Shown here: positions 1 to 7,911 of the stretch, one piece after another
Numbering within the stretch: the first letter of the stretch is position 1
Layout of the letters: the number at the start of each line of letters is the position of its first letter
DNA from: Candidatus Accumulibacter conexus
GTDB taxonomy: Bacteria; Pseudomonadota; Gammaproteobacteria; Burkholderiales; Rhodocyclaceae
Length of the DNA stretch: 43,729 bases
Direction: 5' to 3'
NCBI GenBank assembly: GCA_017592775.1
Contig: JAGFNJ010000046.1
Location: forward strand, 1-43,729
Notes under the pieces: model-generated
The model's input: only the letters and a program-made list of their open reading frames with translations
Databases searched by the model: none
What the model was told of the DNA's origin: nothing
Made by a program: the position numbers and the translations under genes

Positions 1-141
1 GAACGGTTGCTCGCCAAAGGCAAGCTCAAAAAGGTCGCCTTGGTCGCTTGCATGCATAAGATGCTGACGATTATGAACGCGATCGTCAAATCGGGTATCC
101 CCTGGAATCCAGAACACCCAAACGCCCATAAAAACGCTTGA
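1..141 (+). mobile_element. IS110-family transposase, C-terminal end only
   Basis: This frame is open from the first base of the window to a TGA at 139-141 and encodes the last 46 residues of a transposase. The segment 'KKVALVACMHKMLTIMNA' followed by a short hydrophilic tail is typical of the C-terminus of IS110/IS1111 transposases (DEDD catalytic domain followed by a transposase_20 domain). The rest of the gene lies outside the window. The stretch is visibly poorer in GC than its neighbours. It abuts the 3' end of the wecE-like gene on the opposite strand, so the element evidently inserted into that gene. The exact element end cannot be fixed from one side but should lie at about 142-158. 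Confidence 0.8.
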
Positions 142-1085
142 CTTGGAACACAGTTGCTCATCTGTTCGATGAACCGGGTTCGCCGTTCGAGGTCCGGCAG
201 CAGCAGGTAATACATGTGCGCATTGTGCGAGCAGTCACGCGGAACGAGCGGCCGCCTGCAGGCGCCGCTTTCCTCGACCCGTCGGAACCACTGATGGTAG
301 GTCGACCAGAGGGCGAGCCGGCGTTTGTTGATGGCGTCGGCTTCTTCCATCTGCGCCCAGAGGAAGGCGGCGATGATCTCTCCGGGGAGATATGAAGACC
401 CGATATCGACCCAGGTGTATTTGTCGACCTGCCCACGAAAGAACTGACTGCGGTTGGTGCCCTTCTCGCGAACGATCTCCGCCCTGTTCACCAGACCGGC
501 ATCGTTGATCAGCAGCGCACCGCCCTCACCGGAGATGATGTTCTTGGTTTCATGAAACGACAACGCTGCCAGATGGCCGATACTGCCCAGTGGTCTGCCC
601 TTGTAGGTGGACATGATTCCCTGCGCCGCATCCTCGATGACCAGCAGGCCGTAGCGTCGGGCGATGTCCATGATGCTGTCCATCTCGCAGGCGACGCCGG
701 CGTAGTGCACGGGCACGATGGCCCTGGTGCGCGGCGTGATGGCCTCCTCGATCCGTGCTTCGTCGATGTTGAGCGTATCGGCCCGGATGTCGACGAAGAC
801 CGGGACGGCACCACGGAGGGCGAAGGCGTTGGCGGTCGAGACGAAGGTGTAGGAGGGCATGATCACCTCGTCACCCTCCTTGATGTCAGCCAGGATCGCC
901 GCCATCTCCAGCGCGGCGGTGCAGGAGTGGGTGAGCAGGGCCTTGCGGCAGCCGATACGGCTCTCCAGCCAGTTGCTGCAATGCCGGGTGAACTGTCCGT
1001 CGCCGGCGAGGTGTCCGGCGGCATGTGCTTGTGAGATGTACCAGAGTTCCTTGCCGGTCATGTACGGCTTGTTGAACGGGATCAT
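142..1085 (-). pseudogene. wecE: WecE/RffA-type sugar aminotransferase, 3' end lost to an IS110 insertion
   Basis: The gene encodes a PLP-dependent DegT/DnrJ/EryC1 aminotransferase that closely resembles WecE, the dTDP-4-amino-4,6-dideoxygalactose transaminase of E. coli (376 residues). It starts MIPFNKPY at an ATG at 1085. The family landmarks are present: GDEVIMPSYTFVSTANAF near residues 71-88, VPVHYAGVACEMD near 125-136, EDAAQG near 151, and SFHETKN with the Schiff-base lysine at K181. Similarity continues to about residue 309 (FIEQM) and then stops. The frame then runs, without a stop, antisense into the IS110 transposase and off the window. About 65 C-terminal residues are replaced, so the product is probably inactive unless another copy exists. 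It is the last gene of the minus-strand glycan cluster, 160 bp after the preceding gene. Its upstream 20 bases resemble those in front of the wecE remnant at 4656-4751. Confidence 0.8.
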
Positions 1086-1245
1086 GGGCGGTGGTCCGGA
1101 AGTGAAGTCAGTGCGCAGGCACCGGCGAAAGGTGAGGGCGGCAGGCCTGCAGAAGTTCGGCAGGGGGCTGTCGACCCGGGGGGAGTCGGGCGTTGACCAT
1201 CGGCAGGTGCCCAGCGCCAGCTGCGAGGAAGACTTGTCGGGCCGG

Positions 1246-3198
1246 TCATGACGATGATCCGGTGAGCCCTGCAGAGAAGGCATGGCCGACCCGTGCTGCA
1301 CAGGGGAGTCCAGGCTTTGCTCCAACGCGCAAGGTGAGCCGCGGTTGCGGAGCATCGTAGATGGCAATGAAGGGACGGGCCCCTGCCACAAGTTGCACGG
1401 GCTCGACACGCCCTGCCGGCAGGCTGACCAGACCCGGTACCCAGTGGTAGCGCAGGATCAGCGGAGAACCCGAGACATCCGCGAGTTCCAGGCGATTGAT
1501 GCAACGACCGGCGATACGAGCGTGTCCCTGGACCACGAATCCCGGGCTCGAACTCCTGCCATAGGCCACTACCGGCCCCAGGACGGCCAGTTCCTGCACT
1601 CCCGGCAGTGTTGCCATCGCCGTGCGGCAACCCTCGCTGTGACACAGCATCCAGCGCACGTTGAACGCATCCAGCAGGTCGACCATCGCTTGCGGCGAAT
1701 GGTCGCCATAGCCTGCACCAAAGGCGTGGTCATCCCAGGAACTGGCGAAGTCCGTGAATGGGTAGGGCCCACCGATGAACTCGCGGTCGCTTGCCAAGGC
1801 GTAGAGGCCTGCGAAGTGGCCGCGATCATGCACGCGCGCCAGTGAATTCTCGAACAGCACACGTCCCGACGGGTCCGTATGCTGGCGCAGGAACTCGATG
1901 ATCTGCCGCGACAACTCGCCCGTTGGCCGCGCTTCCGGCGGTGCAACCGCGTAACGCGGGGCGCCATCCGGGGCGAAGACTTCATGCCAGGTTTCGCGCG
2001 CGAAGAACAGTGTCAGCACACCGACAGCAGCCACTGCTCCGCCACGCAGCCAACGCCCCACGCCCCGGCTCGAAGGCCACTGTCTGGCGGCTGCATCAAG
2101 GCCGGCGGCTGCCGGCAGCAGCAGACACAGCCAGCCGAGGGCGCTGAACCTGTTCGGCTGCAAGGTGGCCAGCGGGGGCACCAGTGCGGCAAGCGATGCC
2201 CAGAGAAGCGTCAGGACAGCCGCGGCGGTGAGTGCCAGCAGGGCACGGCGCTGGCGTCCCTTGTAGAACGCCAGGAAGAGAGCGGCAGCGACGACCAGGC
2301 CGCCATACAGGCGCGATCCGCCAGCGGCGGTCGGGGCCGTCCCCAGCAGTTCGCGCAGGGGCAGCAACGGATCGACCACACGCTGATAGGGCTGAGCCAC
2401 GTTGGCGAAGCCGGGGGCCGACAGCGACTCTGCCAGCCAGAAGGTGTTCAGGGCCAGCATCCCAAGCACCAGCGTCGTCGCCACCGCTGCCGACCGTCCA
2501 GGTTTTCCTGTTGCCGCGCGATCGGCGAGCAACAGGGGCAGGCCGAGCAGTGTGGCCGCCAACGCAAACAGCGGATGAAGAAGGAAGCCAAGGGTTGCAA
2601 GCAGCGTCAGCAATGCAATGCGGACCGTCGTCGGCCGCCCACAGGTTGCTGCCGCTGCCACAGCAAACGGAATGCATGCATATGCGGTGAGGACGTAGGC
2701 GACCATCCCGGCCGTGTGATACCAGCGCATCGCACCGGTCCACCAGGTAAGGACGGCGAGAATGGCTGCCAGGGCGGCGACGCTCGCGGGCAGGCGAAGG
2801 AGGCTGCACGCCAGGACCGGCAGCGCGGGTGCCAGAACGCCACTCCAGAAGCTGAAATGCTTGTAGATCGTGCTCACCGACTCGGGGGACCCGATCATGC
2901 AGGCGAGCAGCGCCGGCAGCTTGGCGCTGGCGTTGAAGGTGACGCCACCGAGATGGCCGGCGGCGAAGAACGGGTCGTAGCCAACGGCCTGTCCCTCCGC
3001 GCAGAGCTGGCGCGCCAGTTCCATCTGGTATTGGTGAAACGGGGCATCGATGTAGCCCAGACTGGTCGCATCGAAGAGGGCCGGGAGCGGAAAGAAGGCC
3101 GCCTGGAGTGCGAATTGCAGCAGCAGCGTCACGGCGATCATCACCAGCGTTGCCTTCCCGCCGGCCCCTCCCCCTGCTGTCGGCGCCGGAGGAATCAC
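1246..3198 (-). CDS. large polytopic membrane protein, GT-C/YfhO-like, in glycan cluster
   Basis: The product is a 650-residue protein with an N-terminal membrane segment, a loop containing the acidic/aromatic stretch GYIDAPFHQYQ, many further hydrophobic helices up to about residue 400, and a soluble C-terminal part of about 200 residues. The arrangement resembles large membrane glycosyltransferases of the GT-C type and the membrane proteins labelled 6-pyruvoyl-tetrahydropterin-synthase-related, but I cannot assign a reaction. The start is a GTG at 3198, whose GTGA overlaps the TGA of the upstream GT2 gene. A frame extension to 3498 lies antisense-free but entirely inside the GT2 gene, so it was not used. 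Tight coupling with the GT2 and GtrA genes points to a role in building or transferring a lipid-linked sugar at the inner membrane. Confidence 0.6.
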   Translation of the reverse strand: MIPPAPTAGGGAGGKATLVMIAVTLLLQFALQAAFFPLPALFDATSLGYIDAPFHQYQMELARQLCAEGQAVGYDPFFAAGHLGGVTFNASAKLPALLACMIGSPESVSTIYKHFSFWSGVLAPALPVLACSLLRLPASVAALAAILAVLTWWTGAMRWYHTAGMVAYVLTAYACIPFAVAAAATCGRPTTVRIALLTLLATLGFLLHPLFALAATLLGLPLLLADRAATGKPGRSAAVATTLVLGMLALNTFWLAESLSAPGFANVAQPYQRVVDPLLPLRELLGTAPTAAGGSRLYGGLVVAAALFLAFYKGRQRRALLALTAAAVLTLLWASLAALVPPLATLQPNRFSALGWLCLLLPAAAGLDAAARQWPSSRGVGRWLRGGAVAAVGVLTLFFARETWHEVFAPDGAPRYAVAPPEARPTGELSRQIIEFLRQHTDPSGRVLFENSLARVHDRGHFAGLYALASDREFIGGPYPFTDFASSWDDHAFGAGYGDHSPQAMVDLLDAFNVRWMLCHSEGCRTAMATLPGVQELAVLGPVVAYGRSSSPGFVVQGHARIAGRCINRLELADVSGSPLILRYHWVPGLVSLPAGRVEPVQLVAGARPFIAIYDAPQPRLTLRVGAKPGLPCAARVGHAFSAGLTGSSS

Positions 3199-4226
3199 TC
3201 CCTCTCTCCCGGAGCGCCGCCGCTCACCAGTCGCTCGATGAAGAACAGCGGGCGGCGTTTGGTCTCGATGAAGATCTTTGCCAGGTACTCGCCGATGATT
3301 CCCAGCGACAGCAACTGGACACCCGAGATCAGGAACAGCGGAATGACGATGGACGCCCAGCCGGGTACGGCATGGTCCGAAAACAGCCGGATGCCCAGGG
3401 CCCAGAGGCCCATCGCCAGACTGAGCATCGAGACCGTGACGCCCAGCGCCGTGATGGCACGCAGGGGAAGCGCCGAGAACGAGGTGATCCCCTGCCATGC
3501 CAGTGCCAGCATCTTGCCGAGGGGGTACTTCGACTCGCCGGCATGGCGCTCGGCACGGTCATAGGCGACGGTGGTCGTCGGGAAGCCGAGCTGCGGGATC
3601 AGACCGCGCAGGAAGAGGTTCGATTCGGGAAACTCGCGCAGTGCCTCGACGGCACGCCGGCTCATGAGCCGGTAGTCGGCGTGATTGAACACCACCTCGA
3701 CTCCGAGACGCTGCAGCAGGCGGTAGTAGCCCTCGGCGCTGAGACGCTTGAAAAAGGTGTCGGTGTCGCGGGACTTGCGCACACCATAGACGATGTCGTG
3801 GCCACGCGAGAACTCGTCGAGCATCTGCGGAATGACGTTGAGGTCATCCTGCAAGTCCGCATCGACACTGATCAGAACCTCTCCCTGGGCGGTGAGGAGC
3901 CCGGCAAGCAGGGCAATCTGGTGTCCCCTGTTGCGCGAGAGCTTGATGCCACAGACACGCGAGTCCGGTTGCGCGGCAGCGAGATCGATGACTTGCCAGG
4001 TGCGGTCACGGCTGCCGTCGTCAATGAGCCAGACGCGGCTGCTCCCGTCGATCTGCCCGCCTTCCACCAGCTCGCTCAACAGCTGGCAAAGGCGCCTGGT
4101 CGTTTCTGGCAGGACCTCCTGCTCGTTGTAGCAGGGCACGACGATCGCCAGCACCGGTAGACGGGCCGGAGGGTGGAGCGATGCAACGGCACGCTGATCA
4201 CTGGCCGGAATGACGGAAGACGACAT
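3195..4226 (-). CDS. GT2 glycosyltransferase, GtrB/DPM1-like, with two C-terminal membrane helices
   Basis: The 343-residue protein has a GT-A fold glycosyltransferase family 2 domain: LAIVVPCYNEQEVLPET at about residues 26-42, VWLIDDGSRDRTW near 64-76, SRNRGHQIALLAG near 96-108 and the metal-binding SVDADLQDD near 119. Two hydrophobic helices follow at about 235-265 and 275-300. This is the architecture of GtrB and dolichyl-phosphate-mannose synthase-like enzymes, which move a sugar from a nucleotide sugar to undecaprenyl phosphate on the cytoplasmic face. It overlaps the GtrA-family gene by 29 bases upstream and the membrane protein gene by 4 bases downstream, so the three are probably one translation-coupled unit. 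GtrA-type proteins are thought to flip the undecaprenyl-phosphate sugar made by GtrB-type enzymes. Confidence 0.87.
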   Translation of the reverse strand: MSSSVIPASDQRAVASLHPPARLPVLAIVVPCYNEQEVLPETTRRLCQLLSELVEGGQIDGSSRVWLIDDGSRDRTWQVIDLAAAQPDSRVCGIKLSRNRGHQIALLAGLLTAQGEVLISVDADLQDDLNVIPQMLDEFSRGHDIVYGVRKSRDTDTFFKRLSAEGYYRLLQRLGVEVVFNHADYRLMSRRAVEALREFPESNLFLRGLIPQLGFPTTTVAYDRAERHAGESKYPLGKMLALAWQGITSFSALPLRAITALGVTVSMLSLAMGLWALGIRLFSDHAVPGWASIVIPLFLISGVQLLSLGIIGEYLAKIFIETKRRPLFFIERLVSGGAPGERE

Positions 4227-4659
4227 GGCGGTTTACCAGGTAGAAGGAAACGGTGTAACTGGCCATCGCCACGGCCTGTGCGAAAGGTCCGGCGAGTCCG
4301 AGCCAGGACAGGGAGTAGTGGAGCACCGCTGCGTTGACGCCGTAGCAGCACAGCGCGGCAACCACGAAGCTGGGCATGCTGGCCTTGTGCGAGCGCTGGC
4401 TCTGGAAGACGAAGCGACGACTGAGTACATAGCTGACGACCCAGCCGACCAAGTAACCACCGGCATTGGCCATCAGGGGCGTCAGCCCCACGCCATACTG
4501 CAGGAGCATGATCACGCTGTAGCCGGCCATGGTGTTCACCACGCCCACCATCAGGAAACGGGCAAACCGCGCCCCCTCGGAAAGTGCCGTATCGGCGTCG
4601 CCAGATTTGGGGGCGGGCGCGGAGGCAGAGTCCGCTGCCGGATGTCGTGCCATGCTCAT
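4198..4659 (-). CDS. GtrA-family membrane protein, putative lipid-linked sugar flippase
   Basis: The 153-residue protein has four hydrophobic helices and the GtrA signature features: RFLMVGVVNTMAGYSVIMLL near residue 35, GGYLVGWVVSYVLSRRFVF near 65, and SFYLVNRHVVF near the end. GtrA-family proteins sit in the inner membrane and are believed to translocate undecaprenyl-phosphate-linked monosaccharides. The ATG at 4659 overlaps the stop of the 31-codon wecE remnant (ATGA), so translation may be coupled to that remnant. The gene overlaps the following GT2 gene by 29 bases. Confidence 0.85.
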   Translation of the reverse strand: MSMARHPAADSASAPAPKSGDADTALSEGARFARFLMVGVVNTMAGYSVIMLLQYGVGLTPLMANAGGYLVGWVVSYVLSRRFVFQSQRSHKASMPSFVVAALCCYGVNAAVLHYSLSWLGLAGPFAQAVAMASYTVSFYLVNRHVVFRHSGQ

Positions 4660-4751
4660 CGCACGGTGTTCGCCGGTGCATCGACGGCATGTGCCTGGGC
4701 GGTGCGGCCGAGCTTCCTGTCAGCCACGTACTGCCTGGTGCACGGGATCAT
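4656..4751 (-). pseudogene. decayed N-terminal remnant of a wecE-like aminotransferase
   Basis: A 31-codon open frame begins MIPCTRQYVADRKL and continues to AQAHAVDAP before a TGA. Aligned with the wecE-like gene at 1085 it shares MIP, Y8, K12, L14 and the QAHA at 19-22 in the same register, while the residues between have diverged. The bases before both ATGs are also alike (ttccggaNcaNcgcccATGATCCCG in both). This is best read as what is left of a second wecE copy after deletion of everything past codon 30 or so. Its stop overlaps the gtrA start by 4 bases, so it could act as a leader ORF. Confidence 0.6.
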
Positions 4752-4822
4752 GGGCGTTGCTCCGGAATGGACGTGTGGATGTGCGGCAGATGGTGGGTTG
4801 CGTGAGACACGTTGCGCGATGA

Positions 4823-5203
4823 TCAGCGAGTCATGATCACCAGCCCGGTGACCACCAGCAACGTGCCCAGAATCCGCTGCAGCGAAAGGGCCTCATTGAG
4901 GAAGAGTACCGAAAAGGCCATGACGATGAGGAAGGCGAGACTCATGAACGGGTAGGCGTAGTTCAGGTCGAGGCGTGTCATGGCTGCCATCCACGCCAGC
5001 GATGCGAGAAAGGCGGAAGCCAGACCGGTCATGATCCACGGGTTGAGAAACTGCAGCAGCAGGAATTGCAGTTTGCTGAACGTGCCTTCGGGCAGGGGGC
5101 CGACGTCGCTCATCTGCCACTTCAGAACGAGCTGGCCATACACCGTGAACAGCAGCGTGAGCGCAATATATACGTGTCCGGCAATGTCAAATCGCGCCTG
5201 CAT
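4823..5203 (-). CDS. small EamA/ArnE-like four-helix transporter
   Basis: This is a 126-residue, very hydrophobic protein with four predicted membrane helices. One begins at about residue 8 (YIALTLLFTVYGQLVLKW) and the last is at 105-125 (LGTLLVVTGLVIMTR). The length and the pattern of a half-EamA unit match ArnE/ArnF and other small multidrug-resistance-like proteins. ArnE/ArnF flip undecaprenyl-phosphate-aminoarabinose. In this cluster, next to an ArnT-like GT-C protein, a sugar-lipid flippase role is likely. An AGGAG lies before the ATG. The 238 bp between this gene and the GT-C gene hold no recognisable feature. Confidence 0.75.
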   Translation of the reverse strand: MQARFDIAGHVYIALTLLFTVYGQLVLKWQMSDVGPLPEGTFSKLQFLLLQFLNPWIMTGLASAFLASLAWMAAMTRLDLNYAYPFMSLAFLIVMAFSVLFLNEALSLQRILGTLLVVTGLVIMTR

Positions 5204-5441
5204 CGGGCTTGCTCCTGGTCAAGAAAGGCCAACCGGCGGGCCTGCCCGGGATATCTCGCCGAGGGCTGGCCTGGTACCCCGGCGATTCGTGTCTGGCAGC
5301 GACGGCGACGCCATCGCTGGGTGGCGATCGCGAGCCGGTCGCGGGATGCCCGCGGCAAGGCGAACGATAGCGCGACGAGAAGCGGGAGACCGTGATCGAA
5401 TGACCAGTCGTGCGCAGATTCCCGCCACCGCAGTGCCATCC

Positions 5442-7100
5442 TCAGCGTGCGGCTGCGCCGCCCGCGTCCGGCACGAGGCAATCCGCGCCGATCCCGTAGA
5501 TCGTCGCCGGCAGGGGACGTGCCAGCGGGTCAAGCTGGCTCGCCACCCTCTGGCCGATCGTGGCAGGCAGGACCGCTGCCATCGACCGCAGACCAGTGAC
5601 GATCCGTGATCCAAGCCCCATGCCGGTGGGCTCGAGTTCGCCGACTCGGCTCCAGCAGCGGGGCAGGCCATCCAGGCGGGAATAGGGGCCCTGCTGGCCC
5701 CAGTCCGCAGTCTGGCGATCGAAAACCGCGTAGGCGACAAAGCCGTCGGCGTCCGTGTCGAGCGCCATGCCCGGAGCGCCGGTGGCCAGCAACTGGATAT
5801 CGGCGATCTGCGGCACGTCAGGCGGGGAACTCGCGAAGAGTCGGGCGTAGTTCGCGGTGCGGATGGCGCTCGTCATGCCAAAAACGACGCTTCCAGGCCG
5901 CTCGCTGGCGAAGCCAAGCACCGCCTTGCTGTTGGCGACGAAGGACTGGATGACCTGTTGTTCCAGCGCTGTGCCGATGACGCCGAGAGGGATGATCACG
6001 ATCACGGCGACGAGGATCGACAGGCGGTGGCCGAGGCGCGACAGCGCATGGCCTGCAAGCAGCGCCAGCGGGGCGAGGAAGACGATCGCGTAGTTGACCT
6101 GCTTGGTGATCAGCAGCAGCGGCTTGAACGATACGATGAAGAGGCTGAAGACGCCGATCAGTCCGAGGCACCAGAGGGCCACGCGGGTCAGGCCGTCATC
6201 GTGCCGCTGCCGCGTCAGCCAGAGGAGGAGCCCCGCCGCTGCCAGCGGCCCGAGCAGCCAGGTGTGCTTGATGTCGAGCAGGAGGAGGCGAAGGTAGAAC
6301 GTCGGGTCGTTGCTCGCGCTGATTTTCTGGACGTACTCGGCGGCGCCCGAGGTCGTCATCCGCCAGATTTTCCAGAAATCGCCCTCCATGCTGAGGAACA
6401 GCAGCCCGTTCAGTACGAGCATCGCCAGGAAGCCCGTCGCCATCAGCAGCCACTTGCCGTGCCAGCGCCTTTCCCGAACGAGGTAGAGGGCAAAGACGAG
6501 GACGTAGACGAGCGCGACCGAACTCTTGATCCACCAGACAAAACCGGCTGCCAGCCCGGCGCAGAGGTAGTACACGCGCCGGCCAGTGCGATCCCCCTCG
6601 AAGAGGGCGAAGAAGCTCAGGCTGACGAAGAAGGCGAGCGGCGCGTCGGCCATCAGGCGGCCGGCGTAGTGGGCGTGCAAGGGGGTGAAGGCGAGCACGA
6701 GTCCCGACAGCACGGCGGCCCGCTCGCCCCAGAACCGCCGCGCGATCAGGTAAACGAGGGCGATCTCGCCGAGCGAGCAGAGCAGTGACCAGAGGTTGGC
6801 GACGAACTCGCTGCGGCCAAACAACCAGACCAGGAATCCGACCGGCAGGCTGATTCCCAGGCGAACGGCGCCGATGTAGTCGGCGCGGGCCCACTGTCCT
6901 TGAGCAATCTTCAGCGCTTGTTCAGTGTAGGTGACTTCGTCGGAGCCGAAGCAGCCGGTGAAGAACGCCAGGCGCAGGGTCAGGGCAGCGAGGAGCAGGG
7001 CAGGGAGCAACCAGAGCGTGCTGTCCCGGGAGGTGGCCGCACCCGCCGCGGGCTGGCCGCGCAGAGGCGCGACGACGCCCGCCTGCTGCTCGCCGTTCAT
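5442..7100 (-). CDS. ArnT/PMT-like GT-C membrane glycosyltransferase (GT39/GT83 type)
   Basis: The 552-residue product has about a dozen hydrophobic helices and a soluble C-terminal tail. After the first helix it carries FGSDEVTYTEQA with the D54-E55 pair, the catalytic acidic motif expected in the first periplasmic loop of PMT/ArnT/GT-C enzymes. Further on, HAHYAGRLMADAPLAF resembles the second conserved loop of this superfamily. These enzymes take a sugar from undecaprenyl (or dolichyl) phosphate and place it on an acceptor outside the inner membrane. The ATG at 7100 overlaps the stop of the amidohydrolase-like gene (ATGA). A frame extension running further upstream lies inside that gene and is not used. 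Confidence 0.75.
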   Translation of the reverse strand: MNGEQQAGVVAPLRGQPAAGAATSRDSTLWLLPALLLAALTLRLAFFTGCFGSDEVTYTEQALKIAQGQWARADYIGAVRLGISLPVGFLVWLFGRSEFVANLWSLLCSLGEIALVYLIARRFWGERAAVLSGLVLAFTPLHAHYAGRLMADAPLAFFVSLSFFALFEGDRTGRRVYYLCAGLAAGFVWWIKSSVALVYVLVFALYLVRERRWHGKWLLMATGFLAMLVLNGLLFLSMEGDFWKIWRMTTSGAAEYVQKISASNDPTFYLRLLLLDIKHTWLLGPLAAAGLLLWLTRQRHDDGLTRVALWCLGLIGVFSLFIVSFKPLLLITKQVNYAIVFLAPLALLAGHALSRLGHRLSILVAVIVIIPLGVIGTALEQQVIQSFVANSKAVLGFASERPGSVVFGMTSAIRTANYARLFASSPPDVPQIADIQLLATGAPGMALDTDADGFVAYAVFDRQTADWGQQGPYSRLDGLPRCWSRVGELEPTGMGLGSRIVTGLRSMAAVLPATIGQRVASQLDPLARPLPATIYGIGADCLVPDAGGAAAR

Positions 7101-7894
7101 CGCGCCGGTACCTGATAGCCGGCAAACAGGCGCTCGAGGTTGCGGTACATGATGTTCTCGATGCGGTGCGCTTCGATGCCCTGGCTGAGCATGGCGAACC
7201 GCTCGCGGATGGTCGCCGGCGGGTATTCGGGAAAGTCGGAGCCGATGGTGATCAACTGGTCCGTCGTCGAGAACAGGTAGCGCATGTCGTCGTCGAGGCG
7301 ACTGCCGGCGTAGCGCATCAGCGTGAAGGAGAAGTCGAGCATCAGGTTCGGGTTGGCGCGAACGATCTCGAACAGGTCGAGCATCGACGGGCCGGCGGCG
7401 TGCAGCAGCAGGATGCGCGTGTCGGGGCAGGCGTTGGCGATGTGGTCGATCGTGTCGGGGGCGTTCGTCGTCGCCAGTCCGCGACGCCTGAACAGCGTGT
7501 CGAGCAGGATCACCAGCCCGTGCTCGGCCGCGGCATCGAAGACGGCGATGCACTTCGCGTCGAGCGGATCGTAGCCGTTCATGCGCGGATGCAGCTTGAT
7601 GCCGGCAAAGCCCTGCGCCGCCAGCTCGGCTACCACCGCCTCGACGCGGCGCAGGGTCGGCAGGCTGCGCGGGTTGAGGCCGGCGATCGGGACGAAACGG
7701 TCCGGATGCGCGCGCGCCGACTCGATGATGATCTCGTTGTCGACGTAATCCGCGATGGCGACCAGGCAGGCGCGGTACACGCCGCCTTCCTCCATGTCCT
7801 GCAGCAGCCTGGCGAGCGATGCGTCGTAGCGCCGCTCGCCGCACCAGCTGCCGTCACGGGTGACATGTGTCAGAGAGTCGAAAAGCTTCATCAT
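7097..7894 (-). CDS. amidohydrolase-2 family TIM-barrel protein
   Basis: A 265-residue protein of the amidohydrolase-related (Amidohydro_2) type. The visible landmarks are an N-terminal FDSLTHV, GFAGIKLHPRMNGYDP near residues 94-109, a strand ending LLLHAAGPS near 155, and IGSDFPEYPP near 220. In typical members the first motif is D-x-H-x-H. Here it is D6-S-L-T-H10, so one of the metal-binding histidines is replaced by leucine and metal use may differ. AAGGA precedes the ATG. The gene overlaps the GT-C gene by 4 bases and follows the ATP-grasp gene by 17 bp. It therefore belongs to the glycan operon, perhaps as a deacylase or lactonase acting on a sugar or its substituent. The substrate is unknown. 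Confidence 0.7.
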   Translation of the reverse strand: MMKLFDSLTHVTRDGSWCGERRYDASLARLLQDMEEGGVYRACLVAIADYVDNEIIIESARAHPDRFVPIAGLNPRSLPTLRRVEAVVAELAAQGFAGIKLHPRMNGYDPLDAKCIAVFDAAAEHGLVILLDTLFRRRGLATTNAPDTIDHIANACPDTRILLLHAAGPSMLDLFEIVRANPNLMLDFSFTLMRYAGSRLDDDMRYLFSTTDQLITIGSDFPEYPPATIRERFAMLSQGIEAHRIENIMYRNLERLFAGYQVPAR

Positions 7895-7911
7895 GGTTTC
7901 CTTTCAGTCAA

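Noticed and set aside
3199-3498. N-terminal extension of the large membrane protein by 100 codons
   Set aside because: It falls inside the GT2 gene; the GTGA overlap at 3195-3198 is the better start.
1879-3564. A 561-codon plus-strand frame opposite the membrane protein and GT2 genes
   Set aside because: Low-complexity Gln/Arg/Gly composition, no motif, and it crosses two well-supported genes on the other strand.
7101-7844. N-terminal extension of the ArnT-like protein by 248 codons
   Set aside because: The extension lies wholly within the amidohydrolase gene in another frame, is Arg/Pro-rich, and the ATGA overlap at 7097-7100 gives a natural start.
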